Shown piece by piece: positions 12,197-25,956 of a stretch of 64,000 nt of DNA. Under the pieces are notes generated by a model. That model was not told where the DNA came from, ran no database searches, and was given only the letters and a program-made list of their open reading frames with translations. The translations under genes were made by a program, and so were the position numbers. Source of the DNA: Cacajao melanocephalus. Taxonomy: Eukaryota; Chordata; Mammalia; Primates; Pitheciidae. The DNA lies in NCBI GenBank assembly GCA_963573385.1, contig CAUYLG010021515.1:18790-82789 (forward strand). Direction: 5' to 3'. Within the stretch, counting starts at the first letter, position 1; each line of letters starts with the position of its first letter.

Positions 12197-12478
12197 GAGA
12201 CAGGGTCATGCTCTGTCACCTAGGCTGGAGTGTGGTGGTTCACTCACAGCTCATTGCAGCCTTGAACTCCAGGGCTTAAGTGATTGTCTCACTTCAGTCT
12301 CCCGAGTAACTGGCACTATAGGTATGCACCACCCATGCCTAGCTAATCTTTTATTTTTTGTAGAGATAGGGTCTTGCTATATTGGCCAGCTGGTCTCAAA
12401 CTCCTGGCCTCAAGTGATCCTCCCACATCAGCCTCCCAAAGTGCTGAAATTACAGGACTGACCCACCATGTCCAGCCC
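12197..12478 (-). mobile_element. Alu, old (AluJ-like)
   Basis: Antisense dimeric Alu with no remaining T-run and many substitutions. 'ggagtgtggtggttcactca' and 'ccttgaactccagg' are typical of the oldest Alu class. Confidence 0.9.
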
Positions 12479-13130
12479 AGATCAAGATGTGTACTAACGT
12501 AGGATCTAAATAGAGTGTCTTGACTTCAAGTGTGTTGCTTCACAGTCTACCTTTTGTTAGAACGGATTAGGAAGTGATATTTCTAATTTCATATTTTTCT
12601 TTATCAGACAGGAGCTTATACTATTTACATGTTACAGAAAACCAAGTTTTCTTTTTCTTTCAAGATGAACCTAATGATCAGGAATAAATAAGAGTACCTA
12701 TACCTCATCAACTGGTTGGACAGAGTGACTTTAGTTCACATAAAGTGTATGAGATGATTCCTATAAGGGAAAAGTATAATGCTACGTTATTGCTTTGTAG
12801 AATTTAGAATTCTCTCAACCCTATAAGAAAAGGAACAAATATAGGCATAGAAAAATAAATAACAAAAAGATTATGTATCAAAACATAGTGAAGCATAGTC
12901 AGGTCTAGGATGAACAGAAATTTTGCTTTGGCTAGAAAAGCTGCTCCTAAACTTTGGTGTAAGGTTCTTTGATGCAAGCCCTATGCAAACAACATGTTAT
13001 AATTCCTTGAACAAAGTGAGATTTTCTGCTTCTGTGACTATTAAGAAAGCACAATAAAACAAAGAAACAAAGCAAAACAAATGCCAACCAAGAAATAATT
13101 ATTTTTGCATGGTTTTTTGAAATTAAGACT
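12479..13130. other. No gene seen
   Basis: AT-rich unassigned sequence without recognised repeats. Confidence 0.5.
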
Positions 13131-13851
<721 letters not shown>

Positions 13852-14096
13852 GTTTTTTTTTTTTGAGGGTCGGGGTCTCACTCTGTTGCCCAGGCTGGAG
13901 TGGAGTGGAGCAATCATAGCTCACTGCAGCCTTGAACTCTGGGTCCCAAGCCATGCCTGGCTAATTTTTAAATTTTTGTAGAGACAGGGGTCTTGCTGTG
14001 TTGCCTGGGCTAATCTGGAAATACTGGCCTCAAGCGATCTTCCCAAGTCAGCCTCCCAAAGCACTGGGATTCCAGGCATGATTCCCTACGCCCAGG
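13852..14096 (-). mobile_element. Alu, old, partly deleted
   Basis: Antisense AluJ-like copy with a loss of about 40 bp in the middle (between 'tctgggtccc' and 'aagccatgcctggctaat'). Confidence 0.88.
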
Positions 14097-14289
14097 TACA
14101 GCTTTCTAGTATTGCATTTACTGACCCCCATGTGGTTGGATGGGATGTTGAGACTAGTTTGACCAATGATTTATGTGTAGTTACGGTGTATAACATGACA
14201 TTTTGGTATATGTATATATCGTGGGATGGCTAAATCAAGGTAATTAACGTATATTGAGTACTGGTTCTTAATCCATGAAGCCTTCTGGG

Positions 14290-14425
14290 GATCTGTCTCT
14301 GAATGTTGCCTTGCAGAAGCATCCCTTTTGAACCGGGACGGACATTTGGCATGAGTCAGAAAGCCCTTGTTGTTTTAAGCCACTGTGATTTTGGGGTTAT
14401 TTGTAACCTCAGACGGCAAACCTGT
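14290..14425 (+). repeat. Probable ancient LTR/MER tail
   Basis: 'tgttttaagccactgtgatt' followed by 'ttggggttatttgtaac' is a familiar old-repeat ending (LTR-like). I cannot assign the family. Confidence 0.4.
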
Positions 14426-14724
14426 AAAAGGTGTTTTCTTAAAAGGAAGACAGTGCTTCTAATTTAGAATTTGGCATTAAAGGGAAATGAAGAATTTAGG
14501 CAACACATTTGGCAATTTAGGGCAAAAAAAAGTGATACAAACATTTTTTGCTTATTGAGGGTTTTTTTCTTTTTTTTTGAGGAGTGTTTCTATACCAATA
14601 TCTTTATTCTCCACTGCTGTTTTTTTTTTTTTTTTTTTTTAAATCTTCTGTGGTAGTAAACTATGCATGGAATTACTGTTGGAATCAATCTCAAAATTTA
14701 AATTACAACCAGAATTCAGTACAT
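14426..14724. repeat. T-rich stretch
   Basis: Contains T-runs at 14563-14578 and 14619-14640. No gene signal. Confidence 0.5.
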
Positions 14725-14880
14725 TAAACTAAGAGTCAAGGAATCTGGGTCCTGGTTTTCATCTTGCCACTGCGTGACCTTCCATCTGTCTGGGTCTCAG
14801 GGCACTCACTTATCTATAAATAGGTATTGAAACAAATCATCTTGAGTATCTTTCTAGCTCTGTTAATCTGTAATTCCAGG
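14725..14880 (+). repeat. MIR/MIR3-like SINE
   Basis: 'gaatctgggtcctggttttc', 'ccactgcgtgacctt' and 'atctttctagctctgtta' follow the MIR3-type order. Confidence 0.6.
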
Positions 14881-15338
14881 AAATCAAAGGAACATACTGC
14901 TAGCTATTTTGGGTTAGGAATCTTAAATACAATTTTAAAATATAAGAACCAGGTCTAAAGGTATCTTGGTAGAATAATTTAAAGAATAATTGATGCTTGG
15001 ATTCATGTGAAACTTGAACTGCCCTGAAATATGATCTTTTGTTCTTTCAGGGTCTATTTCTTCTGTGAGTACTAACCATGATTTTAAAAAAATGTACTTT
15101 CCAGGTTTTTCTGATATTTAAATGTATTTTTCTTATATTTAAGAATTGTTTCTTTTTGGTATTCAGAAAGTGTTTCCCAAGGATGTAAGTGGAACTGTGT
15201 CTGTTTCGTTTAACTTGCTTTTTGAGTCTCACCGACATTTCTTGTAGAGATGTGGATGAGATTTTTCAACTTTATCTAAATTTACCTTACTCTTCCTGAG
15301 CTCTAAAACTTTGGAAAAATATTGACAGGCTCAATATT
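14881..15338. other. No gene seen
   Basis: AT-rich unassigned sequence. Confidence 0.5.
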
Positions 15339-15354
15339 AGCCTCTCTCTTTTTG

Positions 15355-15646
15355 TTTCTTTTGATACAGAGTCTTACTCTGTCACCCAGGCTGGAATGCA
15401 GTGGCACCATCATGGCTCACTGAAGTCTTGACCTCCCAAGCTCATGTAATGCTTCCTCCTCAGCCTTCCAAGTAGCTGGGACTACAGGTACATGGTGCCA
15501 CACCCAGTTAATTTTTTGTATTTTTTTGTAGAGATGAGTTTTTGCCATGTTGTCCATGCTGGTCTCAAACTCCTAAACTCAAGCGATCCACCAGGCTTAG
15601 CCTCCCAAACTGCTGGGATTACAGGTGCGAGCCACGGTGCCTGGAC
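15355..15646 (-). mobile_element. Alu, old (AluJ-like), with target-site duplication
   Basis: Antisense Alu. AGCCTCTC followed by a T-rich end occurs at 15339-15354 and at 15647-15660, a target-site duplication with a small length difference. Confidence 0.92.
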
Positions 15647-15660
15647 AGCCTCTCTTTTTG

Positions 15661-16303
15661 ATGGAAGTGCAAAAATGGCTACATTTAAAGGTTCAGCTAT
15701 CAAATATTTCAGAATGTTTTGTTTGCAAGTCAATTTTGGCTAGAAGAATCAAGTGACAAAACCTTTAGGATCAATTGCCTTGTGTCCTAATGGTAAAAGT
15801 GGTATCACTGGTTTCTTGCCCTGGCTTTTTGACTTCTGTCTTCTTAGAACCAAAAGTAAGCTGGCTGAAGAGCCACGAAGCCACAGCCCCTGGCCGAAAG
15901 GTGCCCATCTTAATTATATTAATTTCATTGTTAACAAATTGGTAAAGGGACTAGATGATCTATGAAAGCCAGTCCAGTTGTTTGCTTTTATGTAGACACT
16001 CTTCTGGAGTGTTAATTTTTTACTTATTAATTTTTTGTACTTCGGTTCACTGTTAGAGTTAGTGTTGTAGCATGTTACTCTTTAGGAGAGATATTAGATG
16101 TTGAAGAAAGTTGCTCATAATGATTGTCATTACTCTTGGATGTAAAGTATACTTTTCACAGAATCCAAAAATGCCTGAAAATATAAACCTATTCAATTAT
16201 ACCAAGATCCTATATCTTGTTTTAATTCAATGGCCAATAAAAGTCTCTTTATATAAAATTCAATTTTTAAGAAGGCAGAGGTGTGACATTGTGACTGGTG
16301 TTA
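15661..16303. other. No gene seen
   Basis: Unassigned sequence between two antisense Alus. Confidence 0.5.
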
Positions 16304-16319
16304 CTCATTTTTCATTCCT

Positions 16320-16636
<317 letters not shown>

Positions 16637-16697
16637 TAAAATATTATTTTCATTTTTTGCTTCATCTGAATCTAACCCCCCTGCCCACTGCCCCTAT

Positions 16698-16995
16698 AAG
16701 AGACAGATTCTTGCCCTGTCACCCAGGCTGAAGTGTAGTGGTGCCATCGTAGCTCACAGTAGCCTTGAACTCCTGGGCTCAAGGGATCCTCCTGCTTCAT
16801 CCTTCTAGGTAGTTGAGACTGCAGGTGCATGCCACTACACCTGGCCAACTTTTTTTTTTTTTTTGGCATCTTTTTGTAGAGATGAGGTTTTGCCATGCCG
16901 CCCAGGCTACTAACAAACTCCTGGCCTCAAACGAGCCTCCTGCCCTGGCCTCCCAAAGCTCTGAGATAACTGGTATGAGCTACCATACCCAGTCA
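16698..16995 (-). mobile_element. Alu, old (AluJ-like)
   Basis: Antisense Alu whose mid-element A-rich linker has become a run of about 16 T (16849-16864). Confidence 0.9.
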
Positions 16996-17217
16996 GAATC
17001 TTAATGCAGAGACAGTTTTAGTGTTCTTGCCCAAAGAAATAAGAATAAACTAACATGAACACATTACTCAGTCACAGGAATTCTTATTAAAAATCCTATG
17101 TACAAAAGCACCATTCAGTGCCTTAAAAAGCTGGAAGTGGTGATCTTTGAGATGTATTCTTATCATCTTAGACTAGCAATCCTCCCTGCTCTTAATTATT
17201 GGCTAGTGTGTATATAT

Positions 17218-17472
17218 ATAAATTATTTATTTCCATAGGTTTTTGGAGAACAGGTGGTATTTGGTTACATGAGTAAGTTCTTTAGTTATGATTTGTGAGA
17301 TTTTAGTGCACCCATCACCCAAGCGGTATAAACTGAACCCAATTTGTAGTCTTTTATCCCTCACATCACTCCCACCCTTTCCTCTGAGTCCCCAAAGTCC
17401 ATTATATCATTCTTATGCCTTTGCATCCTCATAGCTTAGCTCCCACTTATGAGTGAGAACATATGATCTTTG
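17218..17472 (-). mobile_element. L1 3' end fragment (partner of U6)
   Basis: Antisense L1 3' UTR wording: 'ggtggtatttggttacatga', 'tagtgcacccatcaccca', 'tagctcccacttatgagtga'. It stops abruptly at the U6 3' end rather than continuing into L1. Confidence 0.88.
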
Positions 17473-17575
17473 AAAATATGGAAAACTTCACAGATTTGCC
17501 TGTCATCCTTGTGCGGGGACTGTGTTAATCTTCTCTGCATTGTTCCAATTTTAGTATATGTGCTGAAGCGAGCAT
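17473..17575 (-). pseudogene. U6 spliceosomal snRNA pseudogene
   Basis: The minus strand reads as U6 from its 5' stem (GCTCGCTTC, then a 3-nt loss in the CGGCAGC part) through 'acatatactaaaattggaac' and 'agaagattaacac', to the 3' 'ccatattttc'. Many substitutions lie in the central and 3' parts. No U6 promoter elements are expected, because it is a retrocopy. It is not a functional snRNA gene. Confidence 0.93.
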
Positions 17576-17589
17576 GCTAGTGTAGTATA

Positions 17590-18897
17590 GCGCAGTGTTA
17601 GAGAAGATGATTCCGTGTCTCCAGATTTCAGTTGACTCTGAAGAATGCACAAACCCCCAAGGCCAAGGTAATGTGCCGTAAGCTTTCTGTATATTTGGGA
17701 ATCACCATCTTGGCGGCTCTGGATAGGTATGAGAGGTATGTGGAGTGAGGTATTTGGCTGACTCATCTATGCTACCTCACTACACAGCACTCAACTGAGC
17801 TAAACTAGAATCTGCGTGTCACAACTTGGGTGGCTTAATTGCCAAGGAGTGTGAATGGAGTGGAATGCAATAATGGAGGATGTCCTGAAAAATGGTCACA
17901 TTTGATGGTATGCAAGATATGTGCATTTTGCATGATTATTTTCAGCAGAACACTTGCTACTTTAGACATTTGTCTTTAGCCTTCTAAAAGCAAGTAATGT
18001 TGTTTGCTTGATTATTATTTCTCAGATTATTATTCAGGTCCAGTGAAGAATATTAAGAAAATCCCAATAATTACATTATTCTGGGCTTTTAGTTAATAGA
18101 CCCATAAGATTTCTCTTAGTTCAGCAACTACTCACAAACAGAATGAACTATATTCTTACAGTACTTAGCATTTGAGGTAAGTGTGGGTATTTTTCATTCA
18201 TACTTGGGAGGTTTTATAACACCTTTGAGTAACGGTACCTAGCATGCCCTAAGGGAATGTTGACAATAACAGCTCTGATGTTTGGGAAAAAAAGTTTGAG
18301 CTCATCAAAGCAGAAGCAAATAAAAGAACAAGGGAACAATAATTCTTGCATAAGTGTTCTGTTAACTTGTCTATGTTGGCTCTGATGGCAAAAGCAAGCC
18401 ACTGCTCTTGGCCGAGAGCTGGCTGCCAGCTTGCATCTGCTGCTGCTGCTAAGTGTCAGTTATGCAGAGCCCGTGACCCCTTTCCATTTTCAGAATAAGA
18501 ATAGAATTAATTGTAGCATCAGGATGCAATGCATTCCAAAATATATTTCCTCTGAAGCAGTAATCTCTTCCACATCCTGCAAAGCAACTGAGAAGGACAT
18601 TTTTTGTGTGTGTCACTAAGAATATTTTTGACATTGGATTTGAAACTCTAAACCTCAAATGAGCTGGGAAAAATAATTCAAAGAATCCAATTTGTATATA
18701 CTTCAAATATTTTAATAATGAATCCATGAGACCATCTACATTCTTCTGCTATGGTGAAATTGTGCTGTGGTAACTTGTACTTAAAATAAGAAAATCTGTT
18801 TTAAAGTGCATTTCTTCGTAATGGTAGTTGCCATAATAGTGTTAGATCTACATCCACATCTGACCTTAGCCCACATCAAAAACTTGGTAAAATTTGC
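17590..18897. other. Repeat-poor stretch, no gene identified
   Basis: About 1.3 kb without a recognised interspersed repeat, rare for this window. It has a (CTG)4 run near 18437-18450 and an isolated splice-donor-like GAG|gtaagt near 18176. No convincing exon. It may be conserved non-coding sequence. Confidence 0.5.
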
Positions 18898-19272
18898 TTC
18901 TTTCTTTCTCTTTTTTCCTCCCTCCCTCCCTCCCTCCCTCCCTTCCTTCCTTTTTTCCTTTCCTTCCCTCCCTCCCTCCCTCCCTCCCTCCCTCCCTTCC
19001 TTCCTTCCTTCTTTCCTTCCTTTCTTCCTTTCCTTCTCTCCCTCCCTCCCTTCCTTTTTTCTTTCCTTCCCTCATTCCCTCCCTCCTTTCCTTCATTCCT
19101 TCCTCCCTTCCTCCTTTCCTTCCTTTCTTTTTTCCTTCCCCTCCCTTCCTCCCTCCTTTCCTTCCTCCCTCCCTTCCTCCCTCTCTCTCTTTCTTTCTTT
19201 CCCTTTCTTTCCTTCCTTCCTTTTCCTTCTCCCTACCCTCCCCTCCCTTCCCCTCCTTTCTTTCTCTTTTTT
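18898..19272 (+). repeat. Polypyrimidine (CCTT/CCCT)n tract
   Basis: About 375 bp of almost pure C/T on this strand, mixing CCTT, CCCT and CTTT units. It abuts the T-side of the antisense Alu at 19273 and so probably grew from that Alu's poly-A tail. Open frames here are repeat artefacts. Confidence 0.97.
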
Positions 19273-19552
19273 CTGATGTAGTATTGTTCTGTCACCCACG
19301 CTGCAATGTAGTGACATTGCGATGATGGCTCACTGCAGCCTCAACCCCCTGGGCTCAAGCAATCCTCCTGCCTCAGCCTCCTAAGTAGTTGAGACTACAG
19401 TTGCATGCCACCATGCTTGGCTAATTTGTTTTTTGTAGAGATGGTGTCTCACTATGTTGTCCAGACTGGTCTTGAATTCCTGGATTTATGCAATCCTTAC
19501 AACTTGGACTCCCAAAGTTCTGGGATTACAGGTGTGAACCACAGCCCCTGGG
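19273..19552 (-). mobile_element. Alu, old (AluJ-like)
   Basis: Antisense Alu with its tail replaced by the polypyrimidine tract immediately upstream. Confidence 0.9.
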
Positions 19553-20058
19553 ACATCTCTTTTCTTGATTGTATTTGTTTTTTAAGTTTCTCTCCTGCTC
19601 AAAAGCCCTTACCTTCATCCCAGTCAAATTCCAGTGCTGGACAAAGTTCTCCCTTGACCACCTTAAAAAATCTGATCTCAAGATACCCATACCCCCTTGA
19701 TTATGGCAGCATTATGCATAGTAGCGAAGATATGGAATCAACCTAAGTGTCCATCACCAGGTGAATGGATATAAAATGTGAGATATATATATATATATAT
19801 GAAATGGAATACTATTTAGCCATGAAAAAGAAAAAAAATCCCATAATTCATGGCAACATGGATAAGCCTGGAGGATGTTATAAGAGAAATAAACCAGACA
19901 CGGAAAGACAAACACCTCATGTTTTTACTTATATGTGGAAGCTTAAAAAGTCGATCTCATAGAAGTAGATGGTAGAATAGTCATTGCTAGAGGCTAGGAA
20001 GGGGAGTGGGGAAAAGGAGGAGAGGGACAGTGCTGGGTTAGCAGTGACAAAATCATTA

Positions 20059-20200
20059 GGCTGAATGCAGCAGTGCATGCCTGTAATCCCTGAGCTTTGG
20101 GAGGCTGAAGCAGAAGGATCCCTTGAGCCTAGGAGTTTGAGATCAGCTTGGGCAAGATGGCAAAACCCTGTTTCTATTTAAAAAAAAAAGATAAGTAAAT
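20059..20200 (+). mobile_element. Alu left monomer (FLAM-like)
   Basis: A single left arm ending in an A-rich tail, inserted in the L1. It has no second arm, so it is a free left monomer or a truncated Alu. Confidence 0.8.
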
Positions 20201-20314
20201 TAAAAAAACCCAAAACAACTGTTAAACAGGAGGAATGAGTTGTAGTGTTCTATCAGCACTGTAGGATGACTATGGTTAACATTGACTTACTGTATATTTT
20301 AAAATAGCTAGAAC

Positions 20315-20617
20315 GGGCTGTGTGCAGTGGCTCACACCTGTAATCTCACCACTTTGGGAGGCAAAGGTGGGTGGATCACTTGAGGTCAGGAGTTCAAGAC
20401 CAGCCTGGCCAACATGGTAAAACCCGGTCTCTAGTAGAAATAGAAATAATTAGCCAAGTGTGGTGGTAGTGGATGCTTGTAATCCCAGCTACTCAGGAGG
20501 CTGATGCAGGAGAATTGCCTGAAACCAGGAGGGAGAGGTTGCAGTGAGCCAAGATCACACCACTGTACTCCAGCCTGGGCGACAAAGACTCCATCTCAAA
20601 AAATAAAATAAATAAAT
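20315..20617 (+). mobile_element. Alu, full length
   Basis: Sense Alu with an (AAAT)n tail. It is flanked by AAAATAGCTAGAA (20301-20313) and the near copy AAACAGCTAGAA downstream. It is inserted in the L1. Confidence 0.92.
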
Positions 20618-20790
20618 AAAACAGCTAGAAGAGAGGATTTTGAATATTTCCAACACAGAGAAATAATAAATGTTTGAAGTGATGAATATACTAATTACCC
20701 TGAATTGATCATTACAAATTCAATACATATATTAAAATATCACTGTATACCCCACAACAATTATGTGGCCATTAAAAAAATAAATAAAAA

Positions 20791-21799
20791 GGAAAAATAG
20801 CAATAATTACATGGGCAAATAGAGCTTGGTAGGGCTGTAAAAAAAATATGATCTTCAAAGGAATGTAAAACTAATACACACAAAGGCGTTGTTAACCAAT
20901 AATAATGAGTGGAAATAGGAAACCTCTAATTTTGATGCCCAGAACTAACTTTGGGCAATAGCAAAGTTTTCGTAGTTTCTGCAGGACTTAGAGCCGCAAG
21001 ACCTGAGTCTGAGTCCTGGCTTGTTGCTCTCTCAGCACGCCATCTTTCTCAGCTTCAATTGATATCTATTGCTTGGGAGCTGCCATGATTCTACGAGATG
21101 GCATGCATTGAAGTGTTTTCTAAAACATGAAGCACTCTCACTCCACAGTGTTTTTAAAAATTGCTTTAAAATCATGCAAGGAACTCCAGCCCAGTCAGAG
21201 GCCCAGGGTTTACTCTTTGCTACTCCCTGACCTTGGATACCTCAGAAAAATCTTCTAACCGTGCCAGGTCTGTTTCTTTGTCATAAAAACCTGCAGGTTA
21301 AACCAGAATATCTCTAAGGTTCCTTTCAATGTGAGGCATTTTATAGTCCCATGAATTAAAATTGTTTGCAAAGAACACACTATGACATCTAGTTCCAGGA
21401 ACACAGAAGGTGGCATGTGTTTGAACTAGGAGGTCAGTAGGGGGACAAAGGAGATGGTCATAATGAGGAATTGGGGTTATCCTCCCAGAGGAGGCTGATG
21501 TGAGCTAAGGAACAAGAGGTCTGTGTGGCAGGATCTCTAGTAAGAGGGTCTGGATGGGTTCATGGCCTTGGGGTAAAGGTTGCAGGAACGCGGGAGCTGA
21601 ATGAACAAGGATTATTAGACATTTGCAGGGGTGCAATGCTATCCTGTGGGTAGCATATAATGCCACAGGGATTTTGGAGGTCAGCAATGCACGGGTGAAA
21701 TGACAGGAGGAGGGAGTGAATGACAATGAAGTGAAGACAAAGACCATCTTCTTACCTTCTCTCTTTTCAATCCACTGGGCAGTGAGAGTGATCAAGTTA
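20791..21799. other. No gene seen; weak MIR/L2 traces
   Basis: Mostly unassigned. The part at about 21195-21345 ('ctgaccttggatacctcag', then 'ctctaaggttcctttc') resembles a decayed MIR3/L2-type element. Confidence 0.45.
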
Positions 21800-22010
21800 A
21801 CGTGTAAACCTGATGACTTCTCTCCCCTGCTTAAAATCCTTTCATGGCTTTCCTTGTATTGAGATTAAAATGCAAATTCCCTATTATTGGCTTTCAGGTC
21901 CCCAAGGGATTTGGCACGTGCTTGTCTCTCCAGTCACCTCCAACCCTCTGTTTCCATTCCATCTCTCTGAATTCCAGCCACATTGGGCAGCTTGAGGTCA
22001 CCAAGGTATA
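21800..22010 (+). mobile_element. L2 LINE fragment
   Basis: 'gacttctctcccctgcttaa', 'tcctttcatggctttccttg' and 'aaatgcaaattccctatta' match the L2 ORF2 end region. Confidence 0.72.
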
Positions 22011-23034
<1,024 letters not shown>

Positions 23035-23047
23035 GTTCATAATTTTA

Positions 23048-23993
23048 AAGAGCAGTTGAGAGCAATATTTTCAAAATTTAACAAAACCAAGTTGCTCTTT
23101 CATTTAAAAGACCTTTAATTAGTCAAGTCTGTGCATCCTTCCCAGGGAGCTTTCCCTGCCGTTGACATTGGTGGTATTCTCTGCTTATGAGTTAGGCTGA
23201 CCCTGCTTTTTTCAGGCATCATCCAGCATTTATCTTTGGTATAAAAAGTAACTGTTATTCTTGTCTTTCACTGCCAGCATTGCAGACTGGGCATTTAAAT
23301 GCTTTGGATTGTGTGTTTGGAGAAGCTAACAGCTGCGTGTTCTATTTTCAATACTCTTTAAGATCCGCCCAGGATGTGACCATGGGAATGCTTATCATTT
23401 TTTTGGAGGGGAGGATTGATGTGAAATTGGCGAGTAATATACAGAGGTGAAAGTTAGGTGAGAAATTTTTCAACAGACTGTAGCCTTGCCATCTGATATC
23501 TAGAAAAATCTGCATTCTTTTGAGCAGCTCTCAGAATGCTCATCTGCCTGAACTTGGGGGCAGCAACAGATAGGGAGTACTTTGGAGACTTAGTAAATAA
23601 CATCAGTACGTTTCCAAAACAAACAAGCAAGCAAACAGATCCCACTCTCTCCTGCCTCATGTGTATATTGGAGAACAGCACTGTTGCATAGTCTGTAAAG
23701 TACTAACCAACCAACCAACCAAACAAAAACAAATGAAAATCTCAATTTTTTTCTTTAAAAAGAAAAAAAAAAACATTTGGATCAATTAGGGAGCAATGGG
23801 CAAAGCCTTCCCTTCATTGAAGCATTGAAATACACAGCTCAATTGTTTCTAGTTGTTTATGTACACCTCAAGTTCAGTCAAGAAATGATTCATGGACACG
23901 TTTGTTTGGATTAGGCTGAGAAATCCTTGCTGTACTTAATAGGGCCAATTTCATGGATTTTTCTCAAAATAATTTGCAGACCAAAGTCTAACA
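23048..23993. other. No gene seen
   Basis: Unassigned, largely repeat-free. A (CCAA)n patch lies at 23705-23722 and an A-run near 23760-23773. Confidence 0.5.
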
Positions 23994-24012
23994 GAATATA
24001 AAATATAACACC

Positions 24013-24238
24013 TTTCTTTTTTTTTTTTCTTTATTGAGGCAGAGAGTCTCTATGTTGGAGTGCAGTGGTGCCATCTTGGTTCACTCCAAGCTAATTTTTG
24101 TATTTTTAGTAGAGACTGGGTTTCACTATGTTGGCCAGGCTGGTTTCGAACTCCTGATCTCATGTGATCCATTCACCTCAGCTTCCCAAAGTGCTGGGAT
24201 TACAGGTGTGAGCCACTGCTCCTAGCTGGAATATAAAA
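24013..24238 (-). mobile_element. Alu with ~90-bp internal deletion
   Basis: Antisense Alu flanked by GAATATAAAAT (23994-24004 and 24239-24249). The part between 'ttcactccaagct' and 'aatttttgtatt' is lost. AGCT occurs at both break points in the Alu consensus, so the loss fits microhomology-mediated deletion. Confidence 0.9.
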
Positions 24239-24249
24239 TCTATATTTCT

Positions 24250-24896
24250 GCTGTTTTCATTTAACAATATTCAATTATTTTATATTCTAAAATTTTTTGT
24301 TTGGAAAGAGTGTTTAAATTAGAATTCTCTTCCTTGGCTACAATTACTTGAAAGCCCATCACTGCTAGACTTTGACCCTTGTTTGTCTGTTTTATTGTAA
24401 GGTTGGCATGGAGGGGCAGGCAGCATGGTGGTATTTGCTTAATTACTTGATATGAGAAGGCATTTTAGGCTTGGAAGGACTAGCAGATGCTATCAGTGCC
24501 CTGCCCACTTCCTTTAAGACCTTATCATTTTATTGTGCTTTAGAGTTTTTCAACTGGTCGTATCTGGAAATGCTGGGGAGTTCACAACCACCCCTAAAAG
24601 TCCTCAATCAGGGGCTGATGGGAGTTGGGGTATAATTACTCCAGATCACCCACTGTTGGATGGAATGATTACAAGGGCTGTGTTTGCCTGCAGTGTTTCC
24701 TGCTGAAGTTAAATTCTAGCTTTGGCTTAACAACACATCCTAAATTAGCAGTCTTCCCTTTTCCGCTCCCCTACCAGCCATCCCTATACCTCCCTAATGA
24801 ACTATTTGCAATCCTATCTTTGTCTCAAGTCAAACCATATTAGGATTTGGAGTGGCGGGGGGTGGATATCTAAATCCAACACAAACTTCTTACTTT
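24250..24896. other. No gene seen
   Basis: Unassigned sequence without recognised repeats. Confidence 0.5.
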
Positions 24897-24910
24897 TAGG
24901 CAACATTTTA

Positions 24911-25113
24911 TTTATTTATTTTTATTTCAATAGTTTTTGGAGAACAGGTGGTATTTGGTTACATGGGTTTTTTAGTGGCAGTTTCTGAGATTTTGGTGCA
25001 CCCATCATCTGAGCAGTGTACACTGTACCCAGTGTGTAGTCTTTTATCTCTGAATCCTCTCTGTCTCTTCCGCTCCAACCCTGAGTCCCCAACATTTATT
25101 ATATCATTTTTAT
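24911..25113 (-). mobile_element. L1 3' end fragment with target-site duplication
   Basis: Short antisense L1 3' UTR: 'ggtggtatttggttacatgg', 'tggtgcacccatcatctgag'. It is flanked by TAGGCAACATTTTA (24897-24910) and TAGGTGACATTTTA (25114-25127). Confidence 0.88.
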
Positions 25114-25120
25114 TAGGTGA

Positions 25121-25434
<314 letters not shown>

Positions 25435-25662
25435 TAGGTAACATTTTAATCTATTATCCTAGGTAGATACATCCTTGGAGTAATCTACTTAACAGGTACT
25501 TCATATATTTTCACTCTCTGCTAGTACATGTTGCTAATTGTCTACTAAATAATGTCTTTCTTTTTGGAGGGAAAACTTTTGTACATTGAAACATAACTGA
25601 GACAATTAAAATACAATGAAAGCATTAAAAAAATAAGTACTTATGTTAAACACAATGGTATT

Positions 25663-25956
25663 TGAAGAGTTTACCTGTACAGTGGTTCACACCTGTAATC
25701 CCAGCTCTGTGGGAGGCTGAGGCAGTCGGATTGCTTGAGGCCAAAAGTCTGAGACTAGCCTGGGCAACATGGTGAAACCCTATTCTACCAAAAATACAAA
25801 AATTACCTGGGCATGGTAACTGTAGTCCCAGCTGCTTAGGAGGCTGAAGTGGAAAGATCGCTGAGCACAGGAGTTCGAGGCTGCAGTGAGCTGTGATCAT
25901 GCCACTGCACTCCAGCCTGGGTGACAGAGTGAGACCCTGTCTAAAAAAAAAAAAAA
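25663..25956 (+). mobile_element. Alu, old (AluJ-like)
   Basis: Sense Alu ending in a run of about 15 A. The flanks 'agagttta' and 'agagttca' are a short target-site duplication. Confidence 0.9.

Larger units (their letters stand above)
17202..17589 (-). mobile_element. U6-L1 chimeric retrocopy with flanking duplication
   Basis: One insertion made of two parts on the minus strand: a near-complete U6 snRNA copy (17575-17473) joined without spacer to a truncated L1 3' end (17472-17218). The flanks GCTAGTGTGTATA (17202-17214) and GCTAGTGTAGTATA (17576-17589) match apart from one base. This shows that both parts entered in a single LINE-driven event. Such U6/L1 chimeras, made by template switching during reverse transcription, are a described class of human retrocopy. 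Confidence 0.88.
19697..20790 (+). mobile_element. L1 3' end, sense, broken by two Alus
   Basis: Sense L1 from the late ORF2 region ('atggcagcattatgcatagt', 'gatatggaatcaac') through the 3' UTR to 'tatgtggccattaaaaaa'. It is interrupted by Alus at 20059-20200 and 20315-20617. An (AT)n patch lies at 19781-19800. It is L1M/early-primate in age. Confidence 0.82.

Noticed and set aside
17473..17575. Functional U6 gene
   Set aside because: Many substitutions, a 3-nt loss near the 5' stem, fusion to L1 and a target-site duplication show it is a retrocopy.
18806..19325. Long serine/leucine/proline-rich open frames on both strands
   Set aside because: They are translations of the polypyrimidine tract, whose units lack stop codons in several frames. 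Not genes.
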